From: Flavobacteriales bacterium | Lineage (GTDB): Bacteria; Bacteroidota; Bacteroidia; Flavobacteriales; Weeksellaceae | DNA: 64,000 bases | Direction of reading: 5' to 3' | NCBI GenBank assembly: GCA_020635515.1 | Contig: JACJZS010000002.1 | Location: 1,489,742-1,553,741, forward strand | Shown here: positions 56,601 through 63,133 of the stretch, in pieces | How the letters are laid out: every line of letters begins with the position of its first letter | How positions within the stretch are numbered: position 1 is the stretch's first letter | Translations under genes and position numbers: made by a program | The notes under the pieces: model-generated | What the model was told of the DNA's origin: nothing | Database searches by the model: none | The model's input: the letters and a program-made list of their open reading frames with translations, nothing else

Positions 56601-59600
56601 ATAATAAATCCATAAGTAGAGTCAAAACCTCCTACAACGACATCAATGGAGATGGATTTACTGATTTACTATATTCAGAATCAGACAGATTAAAAGTTCG
56701 TTTAAATAAAACAGCCAATACCAACTACCTTAAAAAAGTAACCATGCCAATGGGAGGTACTTGGGAAGTAACCTATAAAAAAGTAGGAAACGAATACAAG
56801 TTACCTCATGCCAAATGGGTGATGGATACCCTTAAGGTAAACGATAATTTTACTCTAGACAGTAAATTTACCCCTGATTCTACTAAGATAAGTGTAGAAT
56901 ATTCTTCGCCAGAATACAGCCGTAGAGAACGTCAGTTTTATGGGTTTGGAACGGTTAAAATTTCTCAATTAGATGTTAAAAACTCGGATAAACCTTTCCG
57001 TTCTACAAAACAAGAATACCTTACAGGAAATTACTTTGAAAAAGGATTAATTAAAACAGAAGAGTTATTAGACTCTGATGAGAAAACATGGACTAAAACC
57101 CTCACTGATTATACCTTTTTAGACCGAGGAGTTGCTACCACATCAATTTCATCATTAGTAAGAGGAGCAGATAAAAGTCTAACCAACTATACCTGTGTAG
57201 TGCTTCCTTACAAAACCACTAAAAATTTCTATGAAGGAGATTCAAATGCAACTCCTAAATCTACCTATACCTTAGTACAAGGAATAGATGAGTACGGAAA
57301 TGTCACCAAATTCTACGACCATGGAGAAGGAGGAGAAGATGCTGTAATTTCTGAAATTAGTTACCATGACGATGCAGTACTTCTTGAGGCTAACCTAACA
57401 GGTTTACCTCAAGAGTTAACCGTTTTCAAATCAGATGGAACTACTGCACTTAGAAAAAGAACCACTACTTTAGTAGATAATTACAACGAAAACGAGTATA
57501 AACTAGGGTTAGGAGATATCCGAACCATTACCATGGAAAACGGAAATACGGAAGGTGTTTTTGATAATTCACAAGAATACACCCTGTATTACGATTACGA
57601 ATTAGAACCAACCTTAAATCCAAGTATTGATACTTTATTCCCAGATAACGGAACTTCAGATGTTCCTACCGAACCTTACGGAAACCTGCGTTTATCGGTA
57701 AAATCACCGAATGATTCATCTTCGGGTAGAATGTGGCACAGGTATCAATACGATTCTAAACTACATACCTATCCTATTAAAGTGCAAGATGCTTTTGGAT
57801 ATTATTCTACCATTAATGAAGAGCATTACAACTACTTCTATGGAGTTCCTCTGTATACCGTAGATATGAATAATCAAGCCATGCGTACCAAATTAGATAC
57901 CAAAGGACGTCCAACAGAAATTACAGGTCCTAATGAGATGTTCTTAGAACAAGGAGGATTAAAACTTTGGACGATTAAATTTGATTATCCGCAGGTTTTT
58001 GACCCAACAGGAGCGGATGTTACAACAGGAAAAATGCCAGAAAAAGGTTGGTATGCCAACACTTATCATTTTAATTTAGAGGAAGATGAAATAACGGATC
58101 AAAATAAGGTGAATACTCACATAGGAATCCCTACCATTACCATTTCTGACGGTTTGGGAAAACCTGTACAGGTGAAAAAAGCCGTTTCTGTATTTGCTGG
58201 AGAGGGAGCAAACGATAATTTAGTCTATGTACTTCCAGGGAAAGTAGAAACCGATGCTTTTGGTAGAGCCTTAAAAACCTACCTTCCAACAGAAGAAGAA
58301 TATATCGCTCCTCCGATAGGAATAACAACGGCAAACGCTTCAGTAGAGTATAATGAGAGTATATCCGATGCAATACCTTCAGAGGCTACTTATGATGTAA
58401 TGGATCGTCCGCTAACCATGAAACAACCTGGGGAAACTGCATCAGCGAGAATTACGTATTCTTTAGCTTCGGCTAAAGACCATGAGGACACTCCGTATAA
58501 TCCGTATGATTCTAGTGATGGAATTTTCTTTAAAACCCAAACCATTGACGAATTAGACCGTAAACAAGAATCTTTTACAGACATTAAAGGACGTAATGTA
58601 ATGGTAAAACAATATTCGTCGCAAGGAGATATTTCTACCAAGTTTGAATACGATGCCATTGGTCAGTTAATCAACGTTACCGACGTACAAGGAAATGTAA
58701 CCACAAGTACCTACGACAACTTAGGAAGAAGAATTAAGTTAGTACACCCAGATAACGGAACTACTACCTTTAAATACGACAACGGAAATAATCTGACTGA
58801 AAGATTAACCATGAATTTAAGTGAAGCAGGAGCAGAGCCAATTAAATACAACTATACCTTCAATCGTTTAGATGCTATTGAGTATCCTCAAAATCCTGAA
58901 AATAACGTGAATTATTATTACGGAAATATGGAGGATGCTTCCGAGTCCGATGACAATGTAGTAGGAAGACTTTGGTATCAAACCGATGCTTCGGGAACTC
59001 AATACTTTAAATACGGAAGACAAGGAGAATTGGTATACAACCGCCGTTCGGTAGCCGTAGCAGGATACGATGAGTTAGAAGATACTCAAGTGTATTGGTT
59101 TGAAACAAAGTGGAAATACGATTCATGGAACCGCGTACGCGAAATCATCTATCCTGATAACGAAACGGTAACCTACCATTATAATCCTACTTCGGGAAGT
59201 TTAGCTCAGGTTACTTCCAATAAACCAAACACAGGCGAACCAGAACAAGACATTGTTACCCAAATCGGATACGACCACTTTGAACAGCGTACTTTCCTTA
59301 AATACGGAAACGGTACGACTATGAATTACGAATACGAAAAAGACCGTAGACGTTTACTTCGTATGAATGCTTTCACATCAAATGATGCAGATGGAGGAAA
59401 ATACCAATTCATTAAGAATTTTTACCAGTACGACCCTGTAGGAAACATTATTTATCTAAGCAACAACGTAGAGCTTCCTCAAGCAGGAATGTTAGGAGGT
59501 CCTTCGCAACACAGTTTTGCGTATGATGATTTAAATCGTCTTACTTCTGCACAAGGAAGTTGGAAAGGTACCGACCAAGAAGCGTCTACGCCGGTAGAAA

Positions 59601-61576
59601 CAGAAGAAGGGATTACTACCGACAATGCAGTTAATCGTAAACGTTATACGTTGTCTATGGGATACGACCAAATGCACAACATTGTAAACAAGCATGTAAA
59701 AGTAGAGAAAAATGCTTCGTCTAACAGTGCAAGTGATGTTTGGGAAATCATCAATGCGGATTCCTATGGATTGCAATATTCAGGATACGATTTTGGATTT
59801 CCACAAGTTCATGCTCCTAAACAAATTATAGAACAGCCGTTATTTAAAGGTTGTTGTGCTACCGACAGCCCCGACGTAAAAACCAAAAAATTTGAATACG
59901 ACCATAACGGAAACCAAATACGAGTAAGTCATACTTCATGCAACGACTCCATAAAAGTGGTGGAAAAAGTAACTCTTTGGGACGAGGAAAACCGTATGCG
60001 TGCCGTAGATTTAACGCCTATGGAGGGAACCGACTTACCTCATAAGTTACAAATAAATACCTACGATGCTTCGGGAGAGCGAATCATTAAACACCAAGCA
60101 ACAGGACAGTTTATAGCAGAAAATGCGGGAGTAGAGGCAGAAAATACGACTACCAATAGTTTTACACTTTATCCGAGTGGAATGCTAGTAATGCACCTTA
60201 CACCTGTTTCCGATGCCGAAGGAAATACAACCTATGAGCCTCGCTATACCAAACATTACTATGTAGGAACCCAACGAGTAATGAGTAAAAACGGAAATAC
60301 CACTAATTTAGGAGTATTTTTAAATGAGTGGAAACTGCAAGTACAAGCAAATGCAGAGCCAACTGTTAGCGAAATACAAGCAGCAATGGCAGTACAAGAC
60401 TCAGCGATTGCATCTGTAAAACAAATATTTGCGAACTGGCAGATTCCTAATACGCTTCCGCCAACGGCAGAAACCAACGGAGGAGGAGATACCCAATTCT
60501 CTAATTATGCCGATTCTTTTGTGATAAGTACAGAAAACCCAACAGAACAGGATAGATTTTATTACCACCCAGACCATTTAGGTTCTACCTCTTACGTAAC
60601 CGATGCCAATGGAAACATCTCACAACACGAAGAGTACATTCCGTTTGGGGAAAGTTTCGTGTCCGAACATAAAAACAGCAGCAACCAACCATGGAAATAC
60701 AACGCCAAAGAGTTCGATGACGACACCAAACTCTACTACTACGGAGCAAGGTATTACAATCCTACTACCAGCCTGTGGTTGAGTGTCGATCCGTTAGCGG
60801 TATATAATCCAGTAATGGAAACCGAGCATTACGGAGATGGACAACATAACGGAGGTATCTTCAATAACAAAAACTTAAACGTCTATGGTTATTGTTATCA
60901 GAATCCTTTAAGATATGTTGACCCGAATGGGAAACAGGTAGATATTGTAGTTGAAGGAGGACTTGTTGGACATACATTTATTATAGTAGGCTCAGCTACT
61001 GATAATCCTACAGTATATACTTATGGCAGGTATGGTCTATTAGGAAAAAATAAAGCTATCAGAAGTGATTCAGGTGGTACTGGTATTTTAAATCAAACAA
61101 ATAGATATGGTGAAGGAGTTTTGATAAAATATACAGGAAAAGAAGCGTTAGCGTTTACTAAAAAATATGTTAAAGAAAATGGTGCTCAAGCATATAGAAT
61201 AACTACGTCAGAAGAAGCTAAAGTAAGAGAATTTTTTGAAAGTAAATTTAATTCAAGCAATAAAACACCTACTTCTGGAGACTTTAAAGGAAAAGATAAT
61301 GCTAGAGTTATTGATACTTATGATTTACTAAGAAATAATTGTACAACAATATCCCTTGATGGAGTAGAGTCAGGTATGTATGATGAAAAGAGTTATACTT
61401 ATGGTGAAAAAATTAAATATACTTCAAGTTATATATATACTAGTGAACAAGCGGAAAAAACAGTAAATGCAAATAAACCATCCATTTTAAAAAATCTATT
61501 AATTAATGCAGAAAAAGACCCAGCCTCTCCTGTAATGGATATAACAGAATATTATAGAGATTTAGAAATAGAATAA
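50606..61576 (+). CDS. Giant SpvB / TcdB-middle / RHS protein (fused Tc-toxin B and C type) with C-terminal toxin tip
   Basis: A 3656-residue exported polypeptide. The N-terminus has a hydrophobic export segment (FLDIFAVVMVWTQILYPALLSA). The SpvB domain starts near residue 497 (SIAPPTPNNMGTVNTSFPI, GRKGVQPSLQVTYNSEGGNG). Six calcium-binding VCBS/FG-GAP motifs (DVDGDNIPD, DVNGDGLID, DMNGDRYPD, DINGDGLTD, DLNGDGLPD, DINGDGFTD) lie between about 915 and 2020. A TcdB-middle-like stretch follows (LKKVTMPMGGTWEVTYKK). RHS/YD repeats run about 2350 to 3150. The RHS core spans about 3315 to 3440 (YYHPDHLGSTSYVTDANG, YYYGARYYNPTTSLWLSVDP, and YVDPNGK where cleavage is expected). The last 215 residues are a unique tip with His3456 in VGHTFIIVG and Cys3579 in LRNNCTTISLDG, a His-then-Cys order as in permuted papain-like folds. 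An ATG at 50633 is an alternative start. It lacks a T9SS sorting domain. Confidence 0.88.
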   Translation: MYQDKKINNMNNSLFNRIRKSQGFLDIFAVVMVWTQILYPALLSAKSHSGKHRLENSSLYSKIELNNSFSSSVENEVKESVEFTKEENPKNQISSINNVNSDGTILTTKDKKKSTPRLNQFDADILSGTIGTDKDINVDLAYDNVFTININRDLDSDEVIYLEYDLYGLKSSVSTLKSINDVPAIGGYVIQKNHNWTIQRELLDETSLHKGINTVKFFAPADKDVLYRIKNLRLVTEKKLENNAFFVQNDMVYRSGNTLYLQGVLPSSEKNYQLEIAGKKHTFSGGSFELIQQIDNKLEEIEVKCSDDSQVYTKKIPVVEVAKDEFTATKLVTSPSSKKYFNKDIAEHIELEKTSLEVPANILKESKIISVYAVPHREVMPITSEMINVTADYGAYRYLPHGHHFSEPVKLSIGYDAKKIPAGYTANDIQTFYFDEQQKKWLAVSKDSVDINNQRIISKTTHFTDYINGIIKVPESPETGNFTPTMMSDIKAADPSTGVVSIAPPTPNNMGTVNTSFPIKLPAGRKGVQPSLQVTYNSEGGNGWMGLGWDLSIPSISIDTRWGVPRYETDYESETYSIGGDQLTYLLEGGTTYTLPHRRDNYDNISRDLLTETREDGTTVSYRQLYPRIEGGYAKIIRYGGDPTNFRFVVTGKDGTKNYYGGDENDVHDNSVIKTATGNVAHWGLWKTEDKYGNYVEYFYDVNEDNQLYIQKIEYTKHIEDNSTHKDFYTVEFKRDEGSRPDKIINARLGVVQKTSDRLSEIIISSGVTSESTPGFPATNESIRSYQFEYKDNVPFQKTLLASIAEYDEKGNLFYKNTMDYEDHTDGGTNLFEDEEVWGNSKDAIEGPIDIPFTDLDEELYGKYMGSINGSTSKSRGGGAAVTVGLNEGRLTSKDNTAGIYFNKSNSTNEGMLTLVDVDGDNIPDKVFKKGSGFVYRKGEEEGFSSEKTPLYISNISRTTSSSTSFGLESNFKLYAGATYNNNKSRTSIYFQDVNGDGLIDLVEGGKVRYNIYGSNITNQNYSTNTDNPVGYLIGETEYFNPDTSETPKSPETQRIEQIAQLNQEYPLHDAVKVWVAPVDGNITISGTATLGTDSVDGARIFIQKNGDKPIVNYELKLDDSTTPLEENKHTHNNSISNIKKGDRIYFRVHSINNGEGDSVEWEPKITYTGITEPKDPNGLPYFSSKSSDGFILSSPQMLVGQKYTPDADATNEEKVKKKSFTFESNLTLANLSNLKDEVTFTINITKTVADGENTKEEPVEQSPYTYVYTPGDTSISFVGTDGITIGTDGTTIESIDFSTDGEYNFSFEVSSPSNVNWGSINWQPTIKQIKKYEDSHGLIRDQEDTLYGIVDYKMYNTVLTNNELLYKSNGTKFTIPTGTTQIQPVINTSFPTLITKKDKYGNQVLDSGGNKVLIDRMDVVGTIRLVIKDTNGKVLGQNLSYNSSTSQIDPIDISTLNLPNDFYIEYYTDHKSYAFQEQSFPLSDEYLINSTQFLDINNNPIKENPSIPTSNNLKMNYSVVYVKEADDTINGQKTSIFGPMYRGWGQFGYRAYEVNSVPFDATDPSSIPELRTTIEEDELKSLGNDIDSDAIQAQIDTCKNSEGNCFDSSSMNSYDALNPQKANFISFSARREEQKVITGTTTATTVTDKWVGYDNLNYVTQKSFQSSRFGEDDIEQLVEIYEPPHLDPSIGTAGIYVQPGIVQKSKSNSGSVSFSGGAGGFSIGTSISKGESQDTQTFMDMNGDRYPDILVDGKIRYTLPNSVYEESIRGVDGMDSVTLTGSISSGASASGTFKVAEFQKGDTVKVGGGKKQASVDQPVKAGSAATSAGITVDLGSETSDTRKMWLDINGDGLTDRVGEDGAVKLNMGYSLTGEPGDWNFTLPTTTSTNYSLGAGYSNNYNSFSGGFNIGGANGNSDVNFVDLNGDGLPDYLIQDEDEDDIIYVLNTGEKFSGSGKIINHENNKSSSLSAGINGSATGCIPIPIAGIKICINPKFSINNKSISRVKTSYNDINGDGFTDLLYSESDRLKVRLNKTANTNYLKKVTMPMGGTWEVTYKKVGNEYKLPHAKWVMDTLKVNDNFTLDSKFTPDSTKISVEYSSPEYSRRERQFYGFGTVKISQLDVKNSDKPFRSTKQEYLTGNYFEKGLIKTEELLDSDEKTWTKTLTDYTFLDRGVATTSISSLVRGADKSLTNYTCVVLPYKTTKNFYEGDSNATPKSTYTLVQGIDEYGNVTKFYDHGEGGEDAVISEISYHDDAVLLEANLTGLPQELTVFKSDGTTALRKRTTTLVDNYNENEYKLGLGDIRTITMENGNTEGVFDNSQEYTLYYDYELEPTLNPSIDTLFPDNGTSDVPTEPYGNLRLSVKSPNDSSSGRMWHRYQYDSKLHTYPIKVQDAFGYYSTINEEHYNYFYGVPLYTVDMNNQAMRTKLDTKGRPTEITGPNEMFLEQGGLKLWTIKFDYPQVFDPTGADVTTGKMPEKGWYANTYHFNLEEDEITDQNKVNTHIGIPTITISDGLGKPVQVKKAVSVFAGEGANDNLVYVLPGKVETDAFGRALKTYLPTEEEYIAPPIGITTANASVEYNESISDAIPSEATYDVMDRPLTMKQPGETASARITYSLASAKDHEDTPYNPYDSSDGIFFKTQTIDELDRKQESFTDIKGRNVMVKQYSSQGDISTKFEYDAIGQLINVTDVQGNVTTSTYDNLGRRIKLVHPDNGTTTFKYDNGNNLTERLTMNLSEAGAEPIKYNYTFNRLDAIEYPQNPENNVNYYYGNMEDASESDDNVVGRLWYQTDASGTQYFKYGRQGELVYNRRSVAVAGYDELEDTQVYWFETKWKYDSWNRVREIIYPDNETVTYHYNPTSGSLAQVTSNKPNTGEPEQDIVTQIGYDHFEQRTFLKYGNGTTMNYEYEKDRRRLLRMNAFTSNDADGGKYQFIKNFYQYDPVGNIIYLSNNVELPQAGMLGGPSQHSFAYDDLNRLTSAQGSWKGTDQEASTPVETEEGITTDNAVNRKRYTLSMGYDQMHNIVNKHVKVEKNASSNSASDVWEIINADSYGLQYSGYDFGFPQVHAPKQIIEQPLFKGCCATDSPDVKTKKFEYDHNGNQIRVSHTSCNDSIKVVEKVTLWDEENRMRAVDLTPMEGTDLPHKLQINTYDASGERIIKHQATGQFIAENAGVEAENTTTNSFTLYPSGMLVMHLTPVSDAEGNTTYEPRYTKHYYVGTQRVMSKNGNTTNLGVFLNEWKLQVQANAEPTVSEIQAAMAVQDSAIASVKQIFANWQIPNTLPPTAETNGGGDTQFSNYADSFVISTENPTEQDRFYYHPDHLGSTSYVTDANGNISQHEEYIPFGESFVSEHKNSSNQPWKYNAKEFDDDTKLYYYGARYYNPTTSLWLSVDPLAVYNPVMETEHYGDGQHNGGIFNNKNLNVYGYCYQNPLRYVDPNGKQVDIVVEGGLVGHTFIIVGSATDNPTVYTYGRYGLLGKNKAIRSDSGGTGILNQTNRYGEGVLIKYTGKEALAFTKKYVKENGAQAYRITTSEEAKVREFFESKFNSSNKTPTSGDFKGKDNARVIDTYDLLRNNCTTISLDGVESGMYDEKSYTYGEKIKYTSSYIYTSEQAEKTVNANKPSILKNLLINAEKDPASPVMDITEYYRDLEIE

Positions 61577-61583
61577 ATACAAA

Positions 61584-61853
61584 ATGAGAAAGTTTAAACT
61601 AATTTTAATTGTTTTTATATTTTGTTTATTGGTATTTAATTTAATTATAATATTAAATTATATGCTTGCTTACCAATTTGAATATTTAGATATGAAAGTT
61701 CATTTTCCTGATGACTTAGATATTAAAAAAAGAGGTAATGAAATTAGAGGTATTTTATATTATTTGATAGGTTCTAGTGTTCTTAATATTTTGGTATTGA
61801 TATTTTTGTTTAAATCTAGAGTGAGTTCTAAGCATGAGGTTGTAAGTTGTTAG
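61584..61853 (+). CDS. Small two-helix membrane protein, possible immunity protein
   Basis: An 89-residue protein with two hydrophobic helices (LILIVFIFCLLVFNLIIILN near the start; YYLIGSSVLNILVLIFLF near residue 65) separated by a charged loop of about 30 residues (FPDDLDIKKRGNEI). No family was recognised. It begins 7 bases after the RHS gene stop, the usual place for an immunity gene in polymorphic-toxin loci. Its transmembrane layout suits protection against a toxin acting at the membrane or in the periplasm. The immunity role is inferred from position only. Confidence 0.6.
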   Translation: MRKFKLILIVFIFCLLVFNLIIILNYMLAYQFEYLDMKVHFPDDLDIKKRGNEIRGILYYLIGSSVLNILVLIFLFKSRVSSKHEVVSC

Positions 61854-61854
61854 C

Positions 61855-61950
61855 CCGCTCCGCAAAGAGTACATGACCACAGAGTAGCCCCTGCTGGTGC
61901 GAGCATGTAGGATAAAGATAGTAGCTAGCGCGAGCATCTTGCTCGTGCCA
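61855..61950. repeat. GC-rich palindromic repeats downstream of the RHS locus
   Basis: This stretch is visibly richer in G and C than its surroundings. It holds GCGCGAGCA-TCT-TGCTCGTGC (61928 to 61948), a 9-bp stem with one G-T wobble, plus the related half-site GGTGCGAGCATG near 61898 and the imperfect palindrome GCCCCTGCTGGTGC near 61887. No coding frame was supported. Confidence 0.65.
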
Positions 61951-61968
61951 TAGTATAGATTAAAAGAC

Positions 61969-61999
61969 AAAAAGCAAGATTTTAGAGGTCTTGCTTTTT
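61969..61999. terminator. Bidirectional terminator between the RHS cluster and the PIN toxin gene
   Basis: AAAAAGCAAGA, a 9-base loop and TCTTGCTTTTT form a perfect 11-bp stem with A and T runs on either side, so it can act in both directions for convergent genes. Confidence 0.8.
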
Positions 62000-62003
62000 A
62001 GTA

Positions 62004-62396
62004 TTACATTTCAAAAGGATTAGCGATTTTCAATTTATCAATAGTTGTAAAATCCTTGGTATTTCTAGTGATGAGTGTTAGGTCATAGATAAGAGCTGTA
62101 GCGGCGATAATTGCGTCAGGCAATTTAATTCTATGAGTTTTCCGAATCTCTGCAGTTTTCCGTTTAATATTTTTTTCTAATTCAAAAATGGTAGCTTCTT
62201 CAATAAACTGATGCAATACATCTAAGTCGTTTTGGTTATTGGTTTTCCAACAAAGAAGTTCAATTTCAGTAATTGCAGAAATAGCAGGTGGAGAGTCTTG
62301 CAAAGTGCTATCTACAAATGCTTCGGCATCCGCAGGGAATTGTTTTTGCAAAAAGTAAATAACTGTGTTGGTGTCCCAAAGATAATTTATTCCCAT
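62004..62396 (-). CDS. PIN-domain (VapC-type) ribonuclease toxin
   Basis: A 130-residue PIN-domain protein, expected to be a magnesium-dependent endoribonuclease toxin. The acidic site is intact: Asp8 in LWDTN, Glu44 in SAITEIELL, Asp94 in KLPDAIIAATA, and Asn112/Asp115 in TRNTKDF. Its start overlaps the end of the upstream antitoxin gene by 10 bases, a classic type II toxin-antitoxin layout. RNA target is unknown. Confidence 0.88.
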   Translation of the reverse strand: MGINYLWDTNTVIYFLQKQFPADAEAFVDSTLQDSPPAISAITEIELLCWKTNNQNDLDVLHQFIEEATIFELEKNIKRKTAEIRKTHRIKLPDAIIAATALIYDLTLITRNTKDFTTIDKLKIANPFEM

Positions 62397-62593
62397 TCGT
62401 TTCGTAGTTCATCTAATTGTTGGTTAATATCATTTAAAGGTTGTTTAGACATGGTTCCTTTAAAGTTAAGCCAATTTGTTTTAACCTTTTCTTTTGATTT
62501 ATTTTTACGTAAATGAATAAGTTTTAGGAGTTCCAAATCTTTAAGTAGATTTAGAGCATTTTCATTGATAATGTCTATTGTTACTGTATGCAT
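62387..62593 (-). CDS. Antitoxin partner of the PIN toxin
   Basis: A 68-residue protein with a beta-strand-like N-terminus (MHTVTIDIINENALNLLKDL) and a C-terminal helical tail (INQQLDELRNEWE) suited to wrap the toxin. This is the common Bacteroidota antitoxin type found with PIN proteins. The function is inferred from its small size and the overlap with the toxin start. DNA-binding ability is not evident. Confidence 0.75.
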   Translation of the reverse strand: MHTVTIDIINENALNLLKDLELLKLIHLRKNKSKEKVKTNWLNFKGTMSKQPLNDINQQLDELRNEWE

Positions 62594-62607
62594 ATTTTTT
62601 ATTTTTA

Positions 62608-62976
62608 CTAGAGAGCTACATTTTGTTGCACAAAATCTTTAAACTTTTTTTGAGTTAAAAAAGTATTCACCATTTTAAATATTACATTTTTTTCTTCAGG
62701 TTCGAGTTCATTAATAAGCCTTACTTGCTCGGTTAAATTCTTATCTTCTGCCACTACTTCTTTAGGAACTTGTTTATCTTCATTAAAGTGAATAATATCA
62801 TCAATGGTCATATTGTAAAACTTTGATAATTTTTCTAAAACCTCTACAGAAGCTTCTCTTTGACCATTTTCTACACGATTATAATTGGTAATTCCTATCC
62901 CAATTTCGAGAGCAACATGTTTTTGTTGATATCCATGTTGAGTGCGTATATTTTTTAGGTTTTGAGCAATATTCAT
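62608..62976 (-). CDS. XRE-family helix-turn-helix transcriptional regulator
   Basis: A 122-residue protein with a Cro/CI-type helix-turn-helix at residues about 5 to 60 (LKNIRTQHGYQQKHVALEIG, ITNYNRVENGQREASVEVLEKL) and a Glu/Lys-rich C-terminal half. An upstream in-frame ATG at 63015 is rejected because a candidate -7 box overlaps it. The stop is 14 bases before the antitoxin start, so it could be co-transcribed with and regulate the toxin-antitoxin pair, or regulate the divergent primase-like gene. Confidence 0.85.
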   Translation of the reverse strand: MNIAQNLKNIRTQHGYQQKHVALEIGIGITNYNRVENGQREASVEVLEKLSKFYNMTIDDIIHFNEDKQVPKEVVAEDKNLTEQVRLINELEPEEKNVIFKMVNTFLTQKKFKDFVQQNVAL

Positions 62977-62995
62977 AAAGTAATATTTTGTGATA

Positions 62996-63003
62996 CAAAT
63001 ATA
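62996..63003 (-). promoter_or_regulatory. Candidate -7 element (TATATTTG) for the XRE gene
   Basis: A reverse-strand TAnnTTTG match lies 20 bases before the XRE start codon. The upstream TTG is not at consensus spacing. The gap of 157 bases to the divergent primase-like gene holds nothing else I can support. Confidence 0.4.
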
Positions 63004-63133
63004 CCAATAATGCAATTATATTAAAAATATTTCCAAATAGGCAAAATAATATTTGTTATTATGGTAATTATTTTAGTTATTTGTATTTGCTAATTTGGTA
63101 ATAAATAATTTAACAACTATCAATCAACTATTT

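Noticed and set aside
37249..61853. A TcA-type pore-forming subunit in the toxin cluster
   Set aside because: None of the genes has TcA-like neuraminidase-like or pore-forming regions; the large fibre protein consists of short NNGNIGIG repeats instead.
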